Origin: Vallicoccus soli
GTDB lineage: Bacteria; Actinomycetota; Actinomycetes; Motilibacterales; Motilibacteraceae
Direction of reading: 5' to 3'
DNA: 64,000 nucleotides
NCBI RefSeq assembly: GCF_003594885.1
Contig: NZ_QZEZ01000009.1
Location: 62,001 to 126,000, forward strand
Below, piece after piece: positions 17,161-38,201 of the stretch; within the stretch, counting starts at the first letter, position 1, and every line of letters starts with the position of its first letter. The position numbers were made by a program, and so were the translations under genes. Under the pieces are notes generated by a model that was not told the origin of the DNA, made no database searches, and saw only the letters and a list, made by a program, of their open reading frames with translations.

Positions 17161-17252
17161 GCTTTGCGCTGCCTCCTGAGTCGTCCCGTGCCCGCCACGG
17201 GCTCTCCGGCATGCGCGCGCTCCACCCGCCCAGCCCGCCGGAAGGACCCCTC

Positions 17253-20750
<3,498 letters not shown>

Positions 20751-20756
20751 CGGCCG

Positions 20757-20790
20757 GCGGGCGGCGGGGGAGCGACCCCCCGCCGCCCGC
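20757..20790 (+). terminator. rpoB-rpoC intercistronic hairpin
   Basis: A perfect 14-bp all-G/C stem (20757-20770 with 20777-20790) with a 6-nt loop directly after the rpoB stop. No T tract. Since rpoC must be expressed with rpoB and no promoter is evident in the 93-bp gap, it may be an mRNA processing or stability element rather than a full terminator. Confidence 0.5.
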
Positions 20791-20843
20791 CACCGCCGGC
20801 CGTACGCCAGACCTTCACGACACACCTTGAGAGAAGGAACCAC

Positions 20844-24731
<3,888 letters not shown>

Positions 24732-24737
24732 CCCGCT

Positions 24738-24777
24738 GCGCGCCGGCCGTCCCCCCCCGCGGGGGCGGCCGGCGCGC
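24738..24777 (+). terminator. Terminator after rpoC
   Basis: A perfect 12-bp stem (24738-24749 with 24766-24777) with further C/G pairing in the loop, six bases after the rpoC stop. Confidence 0.8.
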
Positions 24778-24824
24778 CCTGCCGGCACCCGGCCGCCCGT
24801 GCCGGGGGTCGGCCGCACCCGGTT

Positions 24825-24854
24825 TTGACCCGGCGCGCCCGGGGTCGGTAACCT
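24825..24854 (+). promoter_or_regulatory. str operon promoter (rpsL-rpsG-fusA)
   Basis: TTGACC (24825-24830), 18-bp spacer, TAACCT (24849-24854). It is preceded by TTT, as is the rplM promoter. The leader from about 24861 to 25045 is noncoding and ends in GAGA/GGAGAC purine-rich sequence before rpsL. Confidence 0.75.
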
Positions 24855-25045
24855 ACGACCTTGTGCCTGGGCTGGCCCGGGCCGCCCGCACCGGCGCTCC
24901 GCGCCGCGCGGGCCCCCTGCGCGGCGGATCCCTCCGCCCCGTCCGGGGGACCGGGCGACACGCCCGACCTCGGGGCAGGAGCAGGACTCCCACCCGGAGC
25001 CACCAGAGCCACCCAGCGAGAACGAGAGACGACGGAGACGCCGCA

Positions 25046-25420
25046 GTGCCCACGATCCAGCAGCTGGTCCGCAAGGGCCGCCAGGACAAGATCGGCAAGA
25101 CCAAGACGCCGGCCCTGCAGGGGAGCCCGCAGCGTCGTGGCGTCTGCACGCGCGTCTACACCACCACCCCGAAGAAGCCGAACTCGGCGCTGCGCAAGGT
25201 CGCCCGCGTGCGGCTGACCAGCCAGATCGAGGTCACGGCCTACATCCCGGGCGTGGGGCACAACCTGCAGGAGCACTCGATCGTCCTCGTGCGCGGCGGC
25301 CGTGTGAAGGACCTGCCGGGCGTGCGCTACAAGATCGTGCGCGGCGCGCTGGACACCCAGGGCGTCAAGAACCGCAAGCAGGCCCGCAGCCGCTACGGCG
25401 CGAAGAAGGAGAAGAGCTAA
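25046..25420 (+). CDS. rpsL: 30S ribosomal protein S12
   Basis: 124 residues from GTG 25046 ([15 protein letters not shown]). Decoding-centre protein. The streptomycin-resistance positions carry the sensitive residues ([13 protein letters not shown] and [12 protein letters not shown]). TAATG overlap with rpsG shows translational coupling. Confidence 0.98.
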   Translation: MPTIQQLVRKGRQDKIGKTKTPALQGSPQRRGVCTRVYTTTPKKPNSALRKVARVRLTSQIEVTAYIPGVGHNLQEHSIVLVRGGRVKDLPGVRYKIVRGALDTQGVKNRKQARSRYGAKKEKS

Positions 25421-25890
25421 TGCCCCGCAAGGGCCCGGCCCCGAAGCACCCGGTCGTCACGGACCCCGTGTACGGCTCCCCCCTCGTCACCGCGCTGGTG
25501 AACAAGGTCCTGCTCGACGGCAAGAAGAGCACGGCCGAGCGCATCGTCTACGGCGCCCTCGAGGGCGCCCGCGAGAAGAGCGGGACCGACCCGGTCATCA
25601 CGCTCAAGCGCGCCCTGGACAACGTCAAGCCGGCCCTCGAGGTCCGCAGCCGCCGCGTCGGCGGCGCGACCTACCAGGTGCCGGTCGAGGTGCGCACGCC
25701 GCGCCAGACCACGCTCGCGCTGCGCTGGCTCGTCGGCTACGCCCGGCAGCGCCGCGAGAAGACGATGACCGAGCGGCTCATGAACGAGCTGCTCGACGCG
25801 AGCAACGGCCTGGGCGCCAGCGTCAAGCGGCGCGAGGACACCCACAAGATGGCCGAGTCGAACAAGGCGTTCGCCCACTACCGCTGGTGA
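25420..25890 (+). CDS. rpsG: 30S ribosomal protein S7
   Basis: 156 residues: [60 protein letters not shown]. Primary binder of the 16S 3' domain. Its A of ATG is the last base of the rpsL TAA. Confidence 0.98.
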   Translation: MPRKGPAPKHPVVTDPVYGSPLVTALVNKVLLDGKKSTAERIVYGALEGAREKSGTDPVITLKRALDNVKPALEVRSRRVGGATYQVPVEVRTPRQTTLALRWLVGYARQRREKTMTERLMNELLDASNGLGASVKRREDTHKMAESNKAFAHYRW

Positions 25891-25974
25891 GTGCGCGGTC
25901 CCGGGGGACCCCCCGGGACCGCCGCCCCCGGCGACCGACCACGCGTCCGTACCAGGAGAGAGACGACAGCCCCC

Positions 25975-28077
<2,103 letters not shown>

Positions 28078-28120
28078 GCAGCTGCTCGCACCCGCCCCGG
28101 GGAGCGGCCGGCACCGGCAC

Positions 28121-28126
28121 TACCCT
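28121..28126 (+). promoter_or_regulatory. Possible tuf -10 box
   Basis: TACCCT 71 bp before the tuf start in the fusA-tuf gap, with no clear -35. Separate tuf promoters are common in actinobacteria. Confidence 0.4.
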
Positions 28127-28197
28127 GGCGCACAGACCCGCACGGCAGCACCCCTGACGTCGTACGGCGCTACCCCACAGTCGAGAAGGAGATCCCA

Positions 28198-29391
<1,194 letters not shown>

Positions 29392-29404
29392 TCCTGCACC
29401 GCCC

Positions 29405-29465
29405 GACGGGGGTCGGGCCGGGGTCACCGGGCGCACGTCGCCCCGCCCCTGGCCCGGCCCCCGTC
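29405..29465 (+). terminator. Terminator after tuf
   Basis: A 15-bp stem (29405-29419 with 29451-29465, one G-U pair) with a long internal structured loop; the smaller hairpin GCCCGAC/GTCGGGC (29401-29407/29412-29418) overlaps it and may compete. Confidence 0.6.
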
Positions 29466-29482
29466 GCAGGTCAGGGCACCGA

Positions 29483-29513
29483 TTCGCCATAGCCCCCGAG
29501 GCTGCGGCATACT
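29483..29513 (+). promoter_or_regulatory. S10 operon promoter
   Basis: TTCGCC (29483-29488), 19-bp spacer, CATACT (29508-29513). It lies at the end of the gap after tuf, with a 290-nt leader before rpsJ. Confidence 0.55.
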
Positions 29514-29802
29514 AGTCCGGTTGCCCGAGCGCGGGCGGACGCACGGACCAGCCCCAGGCCCCCACGGGTCGCGGGGGAGGGGCCGTCGCCCGCGCCCTGG
29601 GTGGAGCCGACGGGTCGTCCGCGGTCCGCCCGGCCCCCGCAGCGCACGGTCCCCGAGGGGCGCGTGCAGGCGGAGCGCGACACGCCCGACCCCGGGGGTC
29701 GGAGCGGTCGCCCCGGCGGGCGGGACCGGCCCCCCTCGCGGGGGGTCCCGGCAGCGGAGACCGAGAGCCAGCAGCGGTACGAGAAGAGGAAACGAGCACG
29801 CC
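29514..29802 (+). other. Long untranslated leader of the S10 operon
   Basis: 289 bases without a credible gene. G/C-rich with several potential stems (for example CCCCCACGGGTCGCGGGGG and the paired C/G runs around 29690-29750). It ends in GAAGAGGAAACGAGC, containing the rpsJ ribosome site. Position suggests an autoregulatory leader like the S10 leaders of other bacteria, but I recognise no known family. Confidence 0.4.
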
Positions 29803-30111
29803 ATGGCGGGACAGAAGATCCGCATCAGGCTGAAGGCCTACGACCACGAGGTCATCGACAGCTCGGCGCGCAAGATCGTCGACACGGTGACCCGCACGGG
29901 CGCCCAGGTCGCCGGTCCGGTGCCGCTGCCGACGGAGAAGAACGTCTACTGCGTCATCCGCTCGCCGCACAAGTACAAGGACTCGCGCGAGCACTTCGAG
30001 ATGCGCACGCACAAGCGCCTCATCGACATCATCGACCCGACGCCGAAGACCGTCGACTCGCTCATGCGGCTCGACCTGCCGGCGGGCGTCGACATCGAGA
30101 TCAAGCTCTGA
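29803..30111 (+). CDS. rpsJ: 30S ribosomal protein S10 / NusE
   Basis: 102 residues: [39 protein letters not shown], ending GVDIEIKL. Ribosomal protein and, as NusE, the NusG partner coupling transcription to translation. First gene of the S10 cluster. Confidence 0.98.
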   Translation: MAGQKIRIRLKAYDHEVIDSSARKIVDTVTRTGAQVAGPVPLPTEKNVYCVIRSPHKYKDSREHFEMRTHKRLIDIIDPTPKTVDSLMRLDLPAGVDIEIKL

Positions 30112-30128
30112 GGGACGCGGACAACCCC

Positions 30129-30794
30129 ATGACTCAGCAGATCAAGAGCATCCGCGGGCTGCTCGGCGAGAAGCTCGGCATGACGCAGGTGTGGGACGAG
30201 GGCAACCGCCTGGTGCCCGTCACCGTCGTCAAGGCCGGCCCCTGCGTGGTGACGCAGGTCCGCACGGACGACAAGGACGGCTACGCCGCGGTGCAGATCG
30301 CGTACGGCGCGATCGACCCCCGCAAGGTCACCAAGCCGCTGGCCGGGCACTTCGCCAAGGCCGGCACGACGCCGCGCCGGCACCTCGTCGAGCTGCGCAC
30401 GCAGGACGCCGCGGACTTCGCCCCCGGCCAGGAGCTCACGGCCGAGGCCTTCGCCGCCGGCCAGGAGGTCGACGTCACCGGCCGCAGCAAGGGCAAGGGC
30501 CACGCCGGCGTCATGAAGCGCCACGGCTTCAAGGGCCTGGGCGCGGGGCACGGCACGCAGCGCAAGCACCGCTCGCCGGGCTCCATCGGCGGCTGCGCGA
30601 CCCCCGGTCGCGTCTTCAAGGGCCTGCGCATGGCCGGCCGCATGGGCGGCGTGCGCACCACCACGCAGGGCCTGACCGTGCACGCGGTCGACGCCGAGCG
30701 CGGCCTGCTCCTCATCAAGGGCGCCCTGCCGGGCCCCAAGGGCGGGCTCGTCCTCGTGCGCACCGCGTCCAAGGGCAAGGGAGCGCAGCAGTGA
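30129..30794 (+). CDS. rplC: 50S ribosomal protein L3
   Basis: 221 residues from ATG 30129, GAGGGACG upstream. [17 protein letters not shown], the long loop [20 protein letters not shown] with the methylatable glutamine region, and [16 protein letters not shown]. Early 50S assembly protein near the peptidyl-transferase centre. Its stop overlaps the rplD GTG. Confidence 0.98.
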   Translation: MTQQIKSIRGLLGEKLGMTQVWDEGNRLVPVTVVKAGPCVVTQVRTDDKDGYAAVQIAYGAIDPRKVTKPLAGHFAKAGTTPRRHLVELRTQDAADFAPGQELTAEAFAAGQEVDVTGRSKGKGHAGVMKRHGFKGLGAGHGTQRKHRSPGSIGGCATPGRVFKGLRMAGRMGGVRTTTQGLTVHAVDAERGLLLIKGALPGPKGGLVLVRTASKGKGAQQ

Positions 30795-31489
30795 CGACCA
30801 TCGACGTCCTCACCCCGGCCGGCGAGGTCGCCGGCACCGTCGAGCTGCCGGCCGACGTCTTCGACGTGCAGGTCAACGTGCCGCTGATCCACCAGGTGGT
30901 CGTGGCCCAGCTCGCGGCGGCCCGCCAGGGCACGCACGACACCAAGACGCGCGGCGAGGTCCGCGGCGGTGGGCGCAAGCCGTTCCGCCAGAAGGGCACC
31001 GGCCGCGGCCGCCAGGGCTCGACCCGCGCGCCGCAGATGACCGGCGGTGGCATCGTCCACGGCCCGACGCCGCGCTCGTACGAGCAGCGCACGCCCAAGA
31101 AGATGAAGGCCGCCGCCCTGCGCGGGGCCCTGTCGGACCGGGCGCGCCACGGCCGCGTGCACGTGCTGACCGGCGTCGTGGAGGGGGAGGCCCCCTCGAC
31201 GAAGGCCGCCCTCGCCGTGCTGCGCCGGGTGTCCGAGCGCCGCCACGTCCTCGCGGTCGTCGAGCGCTCGGACGAGCTCGCGCAGCTGAGCCTGCGCAAC
31301 GCCCCCGAGGTGCACGTGCTCCCCGCGGACCAGCTCAACACCTACGACGTCCTCGTCTCCGACGACGTCGTGTTCACCCAGGGCGCGCTCGAGGCGTTCC
31401 TCGCCGGCCCGACCCGCGGCCGCGGTGCGAGCGCCGTCGCGACCTCCACGGAGGCCGCCGCCCTCGAGACCGACGGGAGCGAGCAGTGA
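30791..31489 (+). CDS. rplD: 50S ribosomal protein L4
   Basis: 232 residues from GTG 30791 overlapping rplC (GTGA). The exit-tunnel loop [20 protein letters not shown] is intact, as is [14 protein letters not shown] Ser/Ala/Glu-rich tail of about 25 residues follows the globular domain. The stop overlaps rplW in another GTGA. Confidence 0.98.
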   Translation: MTTIDVLTPAGEVAGTVELPADVFDVQVNVPLIHQVVVAQLAAARQGTHDTKTRGEVRGGGRKPFRQKGTGRGRQGSTRAPQMTGGGIVHGPTPRSYEQRTPKKMKAAALRGALSDRARHGRVHVLTGVVEGEAPSTKAALAVLRRVSERRHVLAVVERSDELAQLSLRNAPEVHVLPADQLNTYDVLVSDDVVFTQGALEAFLAGPTRGRGASAVATSTEAAALETDGSEQ

Positions 31490-31797
31490 GCGAGCTGCAG
31501 AAGGACCCGCGCGACGTCCTGCTCGCGCCGGTCATCTCCGAGAAGAGCTACGGCCTGCTCGACGAGAACAAGTACACGTTCCTCGTCCACCCGGACGCCA
31601 ACAAGACCGAGATCAAGATCGCGGTCGAGAAGGTCTTCGGCGTCAAGGTGGTCCGCAAGGGCGTCAACATCGTCAACCGCCAGGGCAAGCGCAAGCGGAC
31701 CCGGTTCGGCTACGGCAAGCGCAAGGACACCAAGCGCGCGATCGTGACCGTCGTCGAGGGCGACCGGATCGACATCTTCGGGGGCCCGGTCTCCTGA
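31486..31797 (+). CDS. rplW: 50S ribosomal protein L23
   Basis: 103 residues: [59 protein letters not shown]. Sits at the tunnel exit and docks trigger factor and SRP. Coupled to rplD. Confidence 0.98.
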   Translation: MSELQKDPRDVLLAPVISEKSYGLLDENKYTFLVHPDANKTEIKIAVEKVFGVKVVRKGVNIVNRQGKRKRTRFGYGKRKDTKRAIVTVVEGDRIDIFGGPVS

Positions 31798-31831
31798 CCG
31801 GCGCCTCTAGAAGAAGGGACTGAGACACCTC

Positions 31832-32665
31832 ATGGGCATCCGCAAGTACAAGCCGACGACGCCGGGCCGTCGCGGCTCGAGCGTCGCCGACTTCGTCGAG
31901 GTCACGCGCTCCGAGCCGGAGAAGTCGCTGGTCCGCCCCCTGCACAGCAAGGGCGGGCGCAACGTCCACGGCCGCGTGACCGTGCGCCACCAGGGCGGCG
32001 GGCACAAGCGCGCGTACCGCCTGATCGACTTCCGGCGCAACGACAAGGACGGCGTGCCGGCCACCGTCGCGCACATCGAGTACGACCCCAACCGCACCGC
32101 GCGCATCGCGCTGCTGCACTACGCGGACGGCGAGAAGCGCTACATCCTCGCGCCGGCCCGCCTCAAGCAGGGCGACCGGATCGAGAACGGCCCGGGCGCG
32201 GACATCAAGCCGGGCAACAACCTGCCCCTGCGCAACATCCCGGTCGGCACGGTGGTCCACGCCATCGAGCTGCGCCCGGGCGGCGGCGCGAAGATCGCCC
32301 GCTCGGCCGGCGCGAGCGTGCAGCTCGTCGCCAAGGACGGGCCGTACGCCCAGCTGCGGATGCCCTCGGGCGAGATCCGCAACGTGGACGTGCGCTGCCG
32401 CGCGAGCGTCGGCGAGGTCGGCAACGCCGAGCAGTCGAACATCAACTGGGGCAAGGCCGGGCGCATGCGCTGGAAGGGCAAGCGCCCGACCGTGCGCGGC
32501 GTCGCCATGAACCCGATCGACCACCCGCACGGCGGTGGTGAGGGCAAGACCTCCGGCGGTCGCCACCCGACGACCCCGTGGGGCAAGCCGGAGGGTCGCA
32601 CCCGCAAGGCCAAGGCGAGCGACCAGCTCATCGTCCGTCGCCGCAAGACCGGCAAGAAGCGCTAG
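31832..32665 (+). CDS. rplB: 50S ribosomal protein L2
   Basis: 277 residues; ATG with AGAAGGGA upstream. [40 protein letters not shown], and the C-terminal loop [20 protein letters not shown] containing the histidine important for peptidyl transfer. Confidence 0.98.
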   Translation: MGIRKYKPTTPGRRGSSVADFVEVTRSEPEKSLVRPLHSKGGRNVHGRVTVRHQGGGHKRAYRLIDFRRNDKDGVPATVAHIEYDPNRTARIALLHYADGEKRYILAPARLKQGDRIENGPGADIKPGNNLPLRNIPVGTVVHAIELRPGGGAKIARSAGASVQLVAKDGPYAQLRMPSGEIRNVDVRCRASVGEVGNAEQSNINWGKAGRMRWKGKRPTVRGVAMNPIDHPHGGGEGKTSGGRHPTTPWGKPEGRTRKAKASDQLIVRRRKTGKKR

Positions 32666-32676
32666 GAGCAGTCGCG

Positions 32677-32958
32677 ATGCCGCGCAGCCTGAAGAAGGGC
32701 CCGTTCGTCGACGACCACCTGCAGAAGAAGGTGGACGTGCAGAACGACAAGGGCACCAAGAACGTCATCAAGACCTGGTCCCGCCGCTCGATGATCGTGC
32801 CGTCCATGCTCGGGCACACGATCGCCGTGCACGACGGGCGCAAGCACGTGCCGGTCTTCGTCACCGAGGCGATGGTCGGCCACAAGCTGGGCGAGTTCGC
32901 CCCGACCCGCACCTTCCGCGGGCACGTCAAGGAGGACAGGAGGTCGCGTCGTGGCTGA
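32677..32958 (+). CDS. rpsS: 30S ribosomal protein S19
   Basis: 93 residues: [57 protein letters not shown]. Binds the 30S head with S13. Overlaps rplV by eight bases. Confidence 0.98.
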   Translation: MPRSLKKGPFVDDHLQKKVDVQNDKGTKNVIKTWSRRSMIVPSMLGHTIAVHDGRKHVPVFVTEAMVGHKLGEFAPTRTFRGHVKEDRRSRRG

Positions 32959-33340
32959 GAACAAGGCGCGCCACCTCACCGAGGGGCAGGCGCTCGCGCA
33001 GGCCCGCTACGTCCGCATGACGCCGATGAAGGTCCGCCGCGTCATCGACGCGATCCGCGGGATGAAGGCCGACCAGGCCCTGGCCACCCTGCAGTTCGCG
33101 CCGCAGGCGGCCAGCGAGCCGGTCGGCAAGGTGCTCGCCAGCGCGGTCGCCAACGCCGAGAACAACAAGCGGCTCGACCCGGACACGCTCTGGGTCTCGG
33201 CGGCCTACGTCGACGAGGGCCCGACGCTCAAGCGGTTCCGCCCGCGCGCCCAGGGCCGGGCCTACCGCATCAACAAGCGCACCAGCCACATCACCGTCGT
33301 GGTCGAGTCGCGCGACAGCCAGAAGGGGAGGGCCCGGTAG
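32951..33340 (+). CDS. rplV: 50S ribosomal protein L22
   Basis: 129 residues from GTG 32951, whose AGGAGG lies inside rps[20 protein letters not shown] and the tunnel beta-hairpin [20 protein letters not shown] are intact. The TAG stop overlaps the rpsC GTG by one base. Confidence 0.98.
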   Translation: MAENKARHLTEGQALAQARYVRMTPMKVRRVIDAIRGMKADQALATLQFAPQAASEPVGKVLASAVANAENNKRLDPDTLWVSAAYVDEGPTLKRFRPRAQGRAYRINKRTSHITVVVESRDSQKGRAR

Positions 33341-34218
33341 TGGGGCAGAAGGTCAACCCGCACGGGTTCCGCCTCGGCATCACCACGGACTTCAAGAGCC
33401 GGTGGTACGCCGACAAGCTGTACAAGGACTACGTCAAGGAAGACGTCGCCATCCGCCGGATGATGACCAAGGGCATGGAGCGGGCCGGCATCTCCAAGGT
33501 GGAGATCGAGCGCACCCGCGACCGCGTCCGCGTGGACATCCACACCGCCCGGCCGGGCATCGTCATCGGCCGCCGCGGCGCGGAGGCCGACCGCATCCGC
33601 GGCGACCTGGAGAAGCTGACCGGCAAGCAGGTCCAGCTCAACATCCTCGAGGTCAAGAACCCCGAGCTCGACGCCCAGCTCGTCGCGCAGGGCGTGGCCG
33701 AGCAGCTGTCGAGCCGCGTGTCCTTCCGCCGCGCGATGCGCAAGTCGATGCAGAGCACGATGAAGGCCGGCGCCAAGGGCATCCGGGTGCAGTGCTCGGG
33801 CCGCCTCGGCGGCGCGGAGATGTCGCGCTCGGAGTTCTACCGCGAGGGCCGCGTCCCGCTGCACACGCTGCGCGCGAACATCGACTACGGCCTGTACGAG
33901 GCCCGCACGACGTTCGGCCGCATCGGCGTCAAGGTGTGGATCTACAAGGGCGACGTCAACAGCGTCCGCGAGACCCGCGAGCAGGCGGCCGCCGCGGCCC
34001 CCGGCCGCGGTCCCCGCGGCGGCGCCGGCGGCCGCCCGACCCGTGCGCGTCGGCCCGGTGCCGGCGGCACCGGCGGTGCCCGTGGTGGCGCCCCGGCCGC
34101 CCCGGTGACCGCGTCCGGCGACGGCACGGTGCGCGAGGCGGGCTCGCACCCGCCGCAGACCGACGCCTCCGCGGTCGAGGTGGCCGTGCGCGAGGCCCAG
34201 TCCGGAACGGAGAGCTGA
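33340..34218 (+). CDS. rpsC: 30S ribosomal protein S3 with Gly/Arg/Ala-rich tail
   Basis: 292 residues. The conserved part runs to about residue 215 ([22 protein letters not shown]-domain [30 protein letters not shown]). The last roughly 75 residues are a low-complexity Gly/Arg/Pro/Ala extension then an acidic end, as in other actinobacteria. Part of the mRNA entry helicase. Confidence 0.98.
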   Translation: MGQKVNPHGFRLGITTDFKSRWYADKLYKDYVKEDVAIRRMMTKGMERAGISKVEIERTRDRVRVDIHTARPGIVIGRRGAEADRIRGDLEKLTGKQVQLNILEVKNPELDAQLVAQGVAEQLSSRVSFRRAMRKSMQSTMKAGAKGIRVQCSGRLGGAEMSRSEFYREGRVPLHTLRANIDYGLYEARTTFGRIGVKVWIYKGDVNSVRETREQAAAAAPGRGPRGGAGGRPTRARRPGAGGTGGARGGAPAAPVTASGDGTVREAGSHPPQTDASAVEVAVREAQSGTES

Positions 34219-34220
34219 CC

Positions 34221-34640
34221 ATGCTGATCCCGCGGCGGGTCAAGCACCGCAAGCAGCACCACCCCGACCGCCACGGCGCGGCCAAGGGCGGCACCCGCGT
34301 GACGTTCGGCGAGTACGGCATCCAGGCCCTCGAGCCGGCGTACGTCACCAACCGGCAGATCGAGTCGGCCCGCATCGCGATCACCCGGCACATCCGCCGT
34401 GGTGGCAAGGTGTGGATCAACATCTACCCGGACCGCCCGCTGACCAAGAAGCCCGCCGAGACCCGCATGGGCTCGGGCAAGGGCTCGCCGGAGTGGTGGG
34501 TCGCCAACGTCAAGCCCGGGCGCGTCATGTTCGAGCTGACGTTCCCGAACGAGGCCGTGGCCCGCGCCGCCCTGACGCGCGCGATCCACAAGCTGCCGAT
34601 GAAGTGCAAGATCGTCACGCGCGAGGGGAGCGAGGTCTGA
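34221..34640 (+). CDS. rplP: 50S ribosomal protein L16
   Basis: 139 residues: [59 protein letters not shown]. Positions the A-site tRNA elbow. TGATG overlap with rpmC. Confidence 0.98.
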   Translation: MLIPRRVKHRKQHHPDRHGAAKGGTRVTFGEYGIQALEPAYVTNRQIESARIAITRHIRRGGKVWINIYPDRPLTKKPAETRMGSGKGSPEWWVANVKPGRVMFELTFPNEAVARAALTRAIHKLPMKCKIVTREGSEV

Positions 34641-34888
34641 TGGCCACCGGCACCACTGCCTCCGACCTGCGCCGCTCGGAGGACGACGAGCTCGTCACCA
34701 AGCTGCGGGAGGCCAAGGAGGAGCTGTTCAACCTCCGCTTCCAGGCGGCCACCGGGCAGCTGGAGAACCACGGCCGACTGCGTGCCGTGCGCAAGGACAT
34801 CGCCCGCATCTACACCGTGATGCGCGAGCGCGAGCTCGGCATCGGCGCGGTGGAGGCCTTCGGTGGCAGCACCGGCGGTGCGGCATGA
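34640..34888 (+). CDS. rpmC: 50S ribosomal protein L29
   Basis: 82 residues. The two-helix core is [19 protein letters not shown] and [20 protein letters not shown]; a Gly/Ala-rich tail follows. Its ATG uses the last base of the rplP stop. Confidence 0.97.
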   Translation: MATGTTASDLRRSEDDELVTKLREAKEELFNLRFQAATGQLENHGRLRAVRKDIARIYTVMRERELGIGAVEAFGGSTGGAA

Positions 34889-34902
34889 GCGGAGAGGCAC
34901 CC

Positions 34903-35187
34903 ATGAGCGAGAGCACCTCGCCCGCCGGCGAGAGCACCCGCGGGTTCCGCAAGACCCGCGAGGGCCTCGTGGTGAGCGACAAGATGGACAAGACCGTCGT
35001 GGTGGCCGTCGAGGACCGCGTCAAGCACGCGCTCTACGGCAAGGTCATCCGGCGCACCAGCAAGCTCAAGTGCCACGACGAGCAGAACCAGTGCGGCGTC
35101 GGCGACCGGGTCCTCCTCATGGAGACCCGCCCGCTGTCGGCCACCAAGCGCTGGCGCGTCGTCGAGGTCCTCGAGAAGGCCAAGTAG
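34903..35187 (+). CDS. rpsQ: 30S ribosomal protein S17
   Basis: 94 residues from ATG 34903, which has GGAGAGG five bases upstream and gives the MSES start seen in related S17 proteins. An in-frame ATG at 34885, overlapping the rpmC stop (ATGA), would add six residues. Core: [39 protein letters not shown]. Confidence 0.95.
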   Translation: MSESTSPAGESTRGFRKTREGLVVSDKMDKTVVVAVEDRVKHALYGKVIRRTSKLKCHDEQNQCGVGDRVLLMETRPLSATKRWRVVEVLEKAK

Positions 35188-35190
35188 TGC

Positions 35191-35227
35191 GCGGTCCCGC
35201 CGCCCGCCCGCGGGCGGCGGGGACCGC
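35191..35227 (+). terminator. Hairpin between rpsQ and rplN
   Basis: About 17 pairs (35191-35207 with 35210-35227, one bulged base and a tight loop) directly after the rpsQ stop. It could mark a partial stop between the S10 and spc parts of the cluster; no promoter is obvious in the remaining 65 bp. Confidence 0.45.
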
Positions 35228-35292
35228 CGCCACCATCCGTTCCGCCAGGCTCGCCGAGCGCGAGAACCGGCGCGACGACAGGAGACAGTGAA

Positions 35293-35661
35293 GTGATCCA
35301 GCAGGAGTCGCGGCTGCGCGTCGCCGACAACACGGGTGCCAAGGAGCTGCTGTGCATCCGCGTGCTCGGCGGCTCCGGGCGCCGCTACGCCGGCATCGGT
35401 GACGTCATCGTGGCGACCGTCAAGGACGCCATCCCGGGCGGCACCGTGAAGAAGGGCGACGTGGTCAAGGCCGTCGTCGTCCGCACCGTCAAGGAGCGTC
35501 GTCGTCCCGACGGCTCCTACATCCGCTTCGACGAGAACGCGGCGGTCATCGTCAAGGACGGCGGGGACCCCCGCGGCACGCGCATCTTCGGCCCGGTCGG
35601 GCGCGAGCTGCGCGACAAGCGCTTCATGCGCATCATCTCGCTGGCTCCGGAGGTGCTCTGA
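35293..35661 (+). CDS. rplN: 50S ribosomal protein L14
   Basis: 122 residues, GTG start with AGGAGA upstream. [59 protein letters not shown]. Binds near the factor site and RsfS. First gene of the spc cluster. Confidence 0.98.
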   Translation: MIQQESRLRVADNTGAKELLCIRVLGGSGRRYAGIGDVIVATVKDAIPGGTVKKGDVVKAVVVRTVKERRRPDGSYIRFDENAAVIVKDGGDPRGTRIFGPVGRELRDKRFMRIISLAPEVL

Positions 35662-35662
35662 C

Positions 35663-35986
35663 ATGGCCGGTCTGCACGTGCGCAAGGGTGACCTCGTCGA
35701 GGTCATCAGCGGCAAGGACAAGGGTCTGCAGGGGAAGGTCATCGCGGCCTACCCGGACCGCGAGAAGGTGCTCGTCGAGGGCGTCAACCGCATCAAGAAG
35801 CACACGAAGGCCGGGCAGGGCGCCGGCGGCGGTGCCGGTGGCATCGTCACGCAGGAGGCCCCGGTCCACGTGAGCAACGTGATGCTCGTCGACCCCTCGG
35901 ACGGCAAGCGCACCCGCGTCGGCACCCGCGTGGACGAGAACGGCCAGAAGGTCCGCGTCTCGAAGCGGACCGGTAAGGACATCTGA
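35663..35986 (+). CDS. rplX: 50S ribosomal protein L24
   Basis: 107 residues: [20 protein letters not shown] (KOW motif), [35 protein letters not shown] in family form. Assembly initiator at the tunnel exit. TGATG overlap with rplE. Confidence 0.97.
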   Translation: MAGLHVRKGDLVEVISGKDKGLQGKVIAAYPDREKVLVEGVNRIKKHTKAGQGAGGGAGGIVTQEAPVHVSNVMLVDPSDGKRTRVGTRVDENGQKVRVSKRTGKDI

Positions 35987-36567
35987 TGAGCACCACCACC
36001 GAGACCGCGGCCCCCGAGCGGGTGCAGCCGCGCCTGAAGACCCGGTACCGCTCGGAGATCCAGGCGGCCCTGCGCGAGCAGTTCGGCTACGCGAACGTCA
36101 TGCAGGTGCCGGGCGTCACGAAGATCGTCGTGAACATGGGCGTCGGGGACGCGGCGCGCGACTCCAAGCTCATCGAGGGCGCGGTCCGCGACCTCACCGC
36201 GATCACCGGCCAGAAGCCGGCCGTGACCAAGGCCCGCAAGTCCATCGCGCAGTTCAAGCTGCGCGAGGGCCAGCCGATCGGCGCGCACGTCACGCTGCGC
36301 GGCGACCGGATGTGGGAGTTCCTCGACCGGCTGCTGTCGCTCGCGCTGCCGCGCATCCGCGACTTCCGCGGCCTGTCGCCCAAGCAGTTCGACGGGCGGG
36401 GCAACTACACCTTCGGGCTCACCGAGCAGGCGATGTTCCACGAGATCGACCAGGACAAGGTCGACCGGGTCCGCGGCATGGACATCACGGTCGTGACGAC
36501 CGCCCAGACCGACGACGAGGGCCGCGCCCTGCTGCGCCACCTCGGCTTCCCGTTCAAGGAGTCCTGA
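35986..36567 (+). CDS. rplE: 50S ribosomal protein L5
   Basis: 193 residues: [60 protein letters not shown]. Binds 5S rRNA. Two bases separate its stop from the rpsN GTG. Confidence 0.98.
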   Translation: MSTTTETAAPERVQPRLKTRYRSEIQAALREQFGYANVMQVPGVTKIVVNMGVGDAARDSKLIEGAVRDLTAITGQKPAVTKARKSIAQFKLREGQPIGAHVTLRGDRMWEFLDRLLSLALPRIRDFRGLSPKQFDGRGNYTFGLTEQAMFHEIDQDKVDRVRGMDITVVTTAQTDDEGRALLRHLGFPFKES

Positions 36568-36569
36568 CC

Positions 36570-36755
36570 GTGGCCAAGAAGGCGCTGATCAACAAGTCGC
36601 TGCGCAAGCCGAAGTTCGGCGTGCGCGCCTACACCCGGTGCCAGCGCTGCGGGCGGCCGCACTCCGTCTTCCGCAAGTTCGGCCTGTGCCGGATCTGCCT
36701 GCGGGAGATGGCCCACCGCGGCGAGCTCCCCGGCGTCACCAAGAGCAGCTGGTAA
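36570..36755 (+). CDS. rpsN: 30S ribosomal protein S14, zinc-binding type Z
   Basis: 61 residues from GTG 36570: [20 protein letters not shown], then CQRC and CRIC pairs forming a zinc finger, ending LPGVTKSSW. This is the short C+ form; a zinc-free paralogue, if any, lies elsewhere. Confidence 0.97.
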   Translation: MAKKALINKSLRKPKFGVRAYTRCQRCGRPHSVFRKFGLCRICLREMAHRGELPGVTKSSW

Positions 36756-36819
36756 CCACCGCTCCAGTCGCCGCAGGCCCCCCAGGGGGAACCACGGCGG
36801 GAAGGGCCTCGAGGCTCCC

Positions 36820-37218
36820 ATGACCATGACCGACCCGATCGCAGACATGCTCACCCGTCTGCGCAACGCGAACTCGGCGTACCACGACACCGTGGCGATG
36901 CCGTACAGCAAGCTCAAGAGCCACATCGCCGAGATCCTCCAGCAGGAGGGCTACATCGCGGGGTGGAGCGTCCAGGACGCCGAGGTGGGCCAGACGCTCG
37001 TCCTGCGCCTGAAGTTCGGCCCGAACCGCGAGCGCTCGATCGCCGGCGTGCGGCGCGTGTCCAAGCCGGGCCTGCGCGTCTACGCGAAGTCCACGGCGCT
37101 GCCGAAGGTCCTCGGCGGCCTCGGCGTGGCCATCATCTCGACGTCCGGCGGGCTGCTGACCGACCGCCAGGCGAACAAGAAGGGCGTGGGCGGGGAAGTC
37201 CTCGCCTACGTCTGGTAA
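36820..37218 (+). CDS. rpsH: 30S ribosomal protein S8
   Basis: 132 residues: [75 protein letters not shown]. Central-domain assembly protein. In other bacteria it represses the spc operon. Confidence 0.98.
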   Translation: MTMTDPIADMLTRLRNANSAYHDTVAMPYSKLKSHIAEILQQEGYIAGWSVQDAEVGQTLVLRLKFGPNRERSIAGVRRVSKPGLRVYAKSTALPKVLGGLGVAIISTSGGLLTDRQANKKGVGGEVLAYVW

Positions 37219-37235
37219 GGGGAGGGAGGAACAGC

Positions 37236-37775
37236 ATGTCGCGCATCGGACGCCTTCCCATCCCCGTGCCCGCGGGCGTGCAGGTGGACATCGACGGCCG
37301 CGCCGTCACCGTCACCGGGCCCAAGGGGACGCTCAACCACACCGTGCCGTCGCCGCTGGAGATCACCCGCGGCGAGGACGGCACGCTCACCGTGACCCGT
37401 CCCTCGGACGAGAACACGGTGCGGGCCCTGCACGGGCTCACCCGCACGCTCGTGGCCAACATGGTCGCGGGCGTGACCGAGGGCTACCGCAAGACGCTCG
37501 AGATCGTCGGCGTCGGCTACCGCGTCCAGGCGCGGGGGACCAGCCTGGAGTTCGCGCTCGGCTTCAGCCACCCGGTGGTCATCGACCCGCCGGAGGGCAT
37601 CGCCTTCACCGTCGAGGCCCCGACGCGCTTCGTCGTGTCCGGCATCGACAAGCAGAAGGTCGGCGAGGTCGCGGCGAACATCCGCAAGCTGCGCAAGCCC
37701 GACCCGTACAAGGGCAAGGGCGTGCGCTACCAGGGCGAGGTCATCCGCCGCAAGGTCGGGAAGGCTGGTAAGTAG
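37236..37775 (+). CDS. rplF: 50S ribosomal protein L6
   Basis: 179 residues; ATG 37236 with GGAGGGAGG upstream. [40 protein letters not shown]. Binds near the sarcin-ricin loop. Confidence 0.98.
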   Translation: MSRIGRLPIPVPAGVQVDIDGRAVTVTGPKGTLNHTVPSPLEITRGEDGTLTVTRPSDENTVRALHGLTRTLVANMVAGVTEGYRKTLEIVGVGYRVQARGTSLEFALGFSHPVVIDPPEGIAFTVEAPTRFVVSGIDKQKVGEVAANIRKLRKPDPYKGKGVRYQGEVIRRKVGKAGK

Positions 37776-37777
37776 TC

Positions 37778-38155
37778 ATGGCGATCTCCGTCAAGATCCG
37801 CCGCGGCGCCAAGAGCGTCGCGCGCGCCCGCCGTCACGTCCGGGTCCGCAAGAAGGTCACCGGCACCCCGGCCCGCCCCCGCCTCGTGGTCACCCGCTCG
37901 TCGCGGCACGTCTTCGTGCAGGTCGTCGACGACAGCGCCGGCCGCACGCTGGCCTCGGCCTCCACCATGGAGGCGGACCTGCGCGCGCACGAGGGCGACA
38001 AGACCGCCAAGGCCCGCCGCGTGGGCGAGCTCGTCGCCGAGCGCGCCAAGGCCGCCGGCGTCGCGGCGGTCGTGTTCGACCGCGGCGGGAACAAGTACCA
38101 CGGCCGGGTGGCCGCTGTCGCCGACGGCGCCCGCGAGGGGGGCCTCGAGCTGTGA
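37778..38155 (+). CDS. rplR: 50S ribosomal protein L18
   Basis: 125 residues: [55 protein letters not shown]. 5S rRNA-binding protein. It begins two bases after the rplF stop. Confidence 0.98.
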   Translation: MAISVKIRRGAKSVARARRHVRVRKKVTGTPARPRLVVTRSSRHVFVQVVDDSAGRTLASASTMEADLRAHEGDKTAKARRVGELVAERAKAAGVAAVVFDRGGNKYHGRVAAVADGAREGGLEL

Positions 38156-38201
38156 GGACCCCCAGCACCCGACCGTCCACGACGAGGAAGAGGGACTTCT
38201 G

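Noticed and set aside
16974-17252. N-terminal extension of RpoB
   Set aside because: The open frame continues upstream, but it covers the rpoB promoter, and the TTG at 17253 has a good Shine-Dalgarno and gives the family N-terminus.
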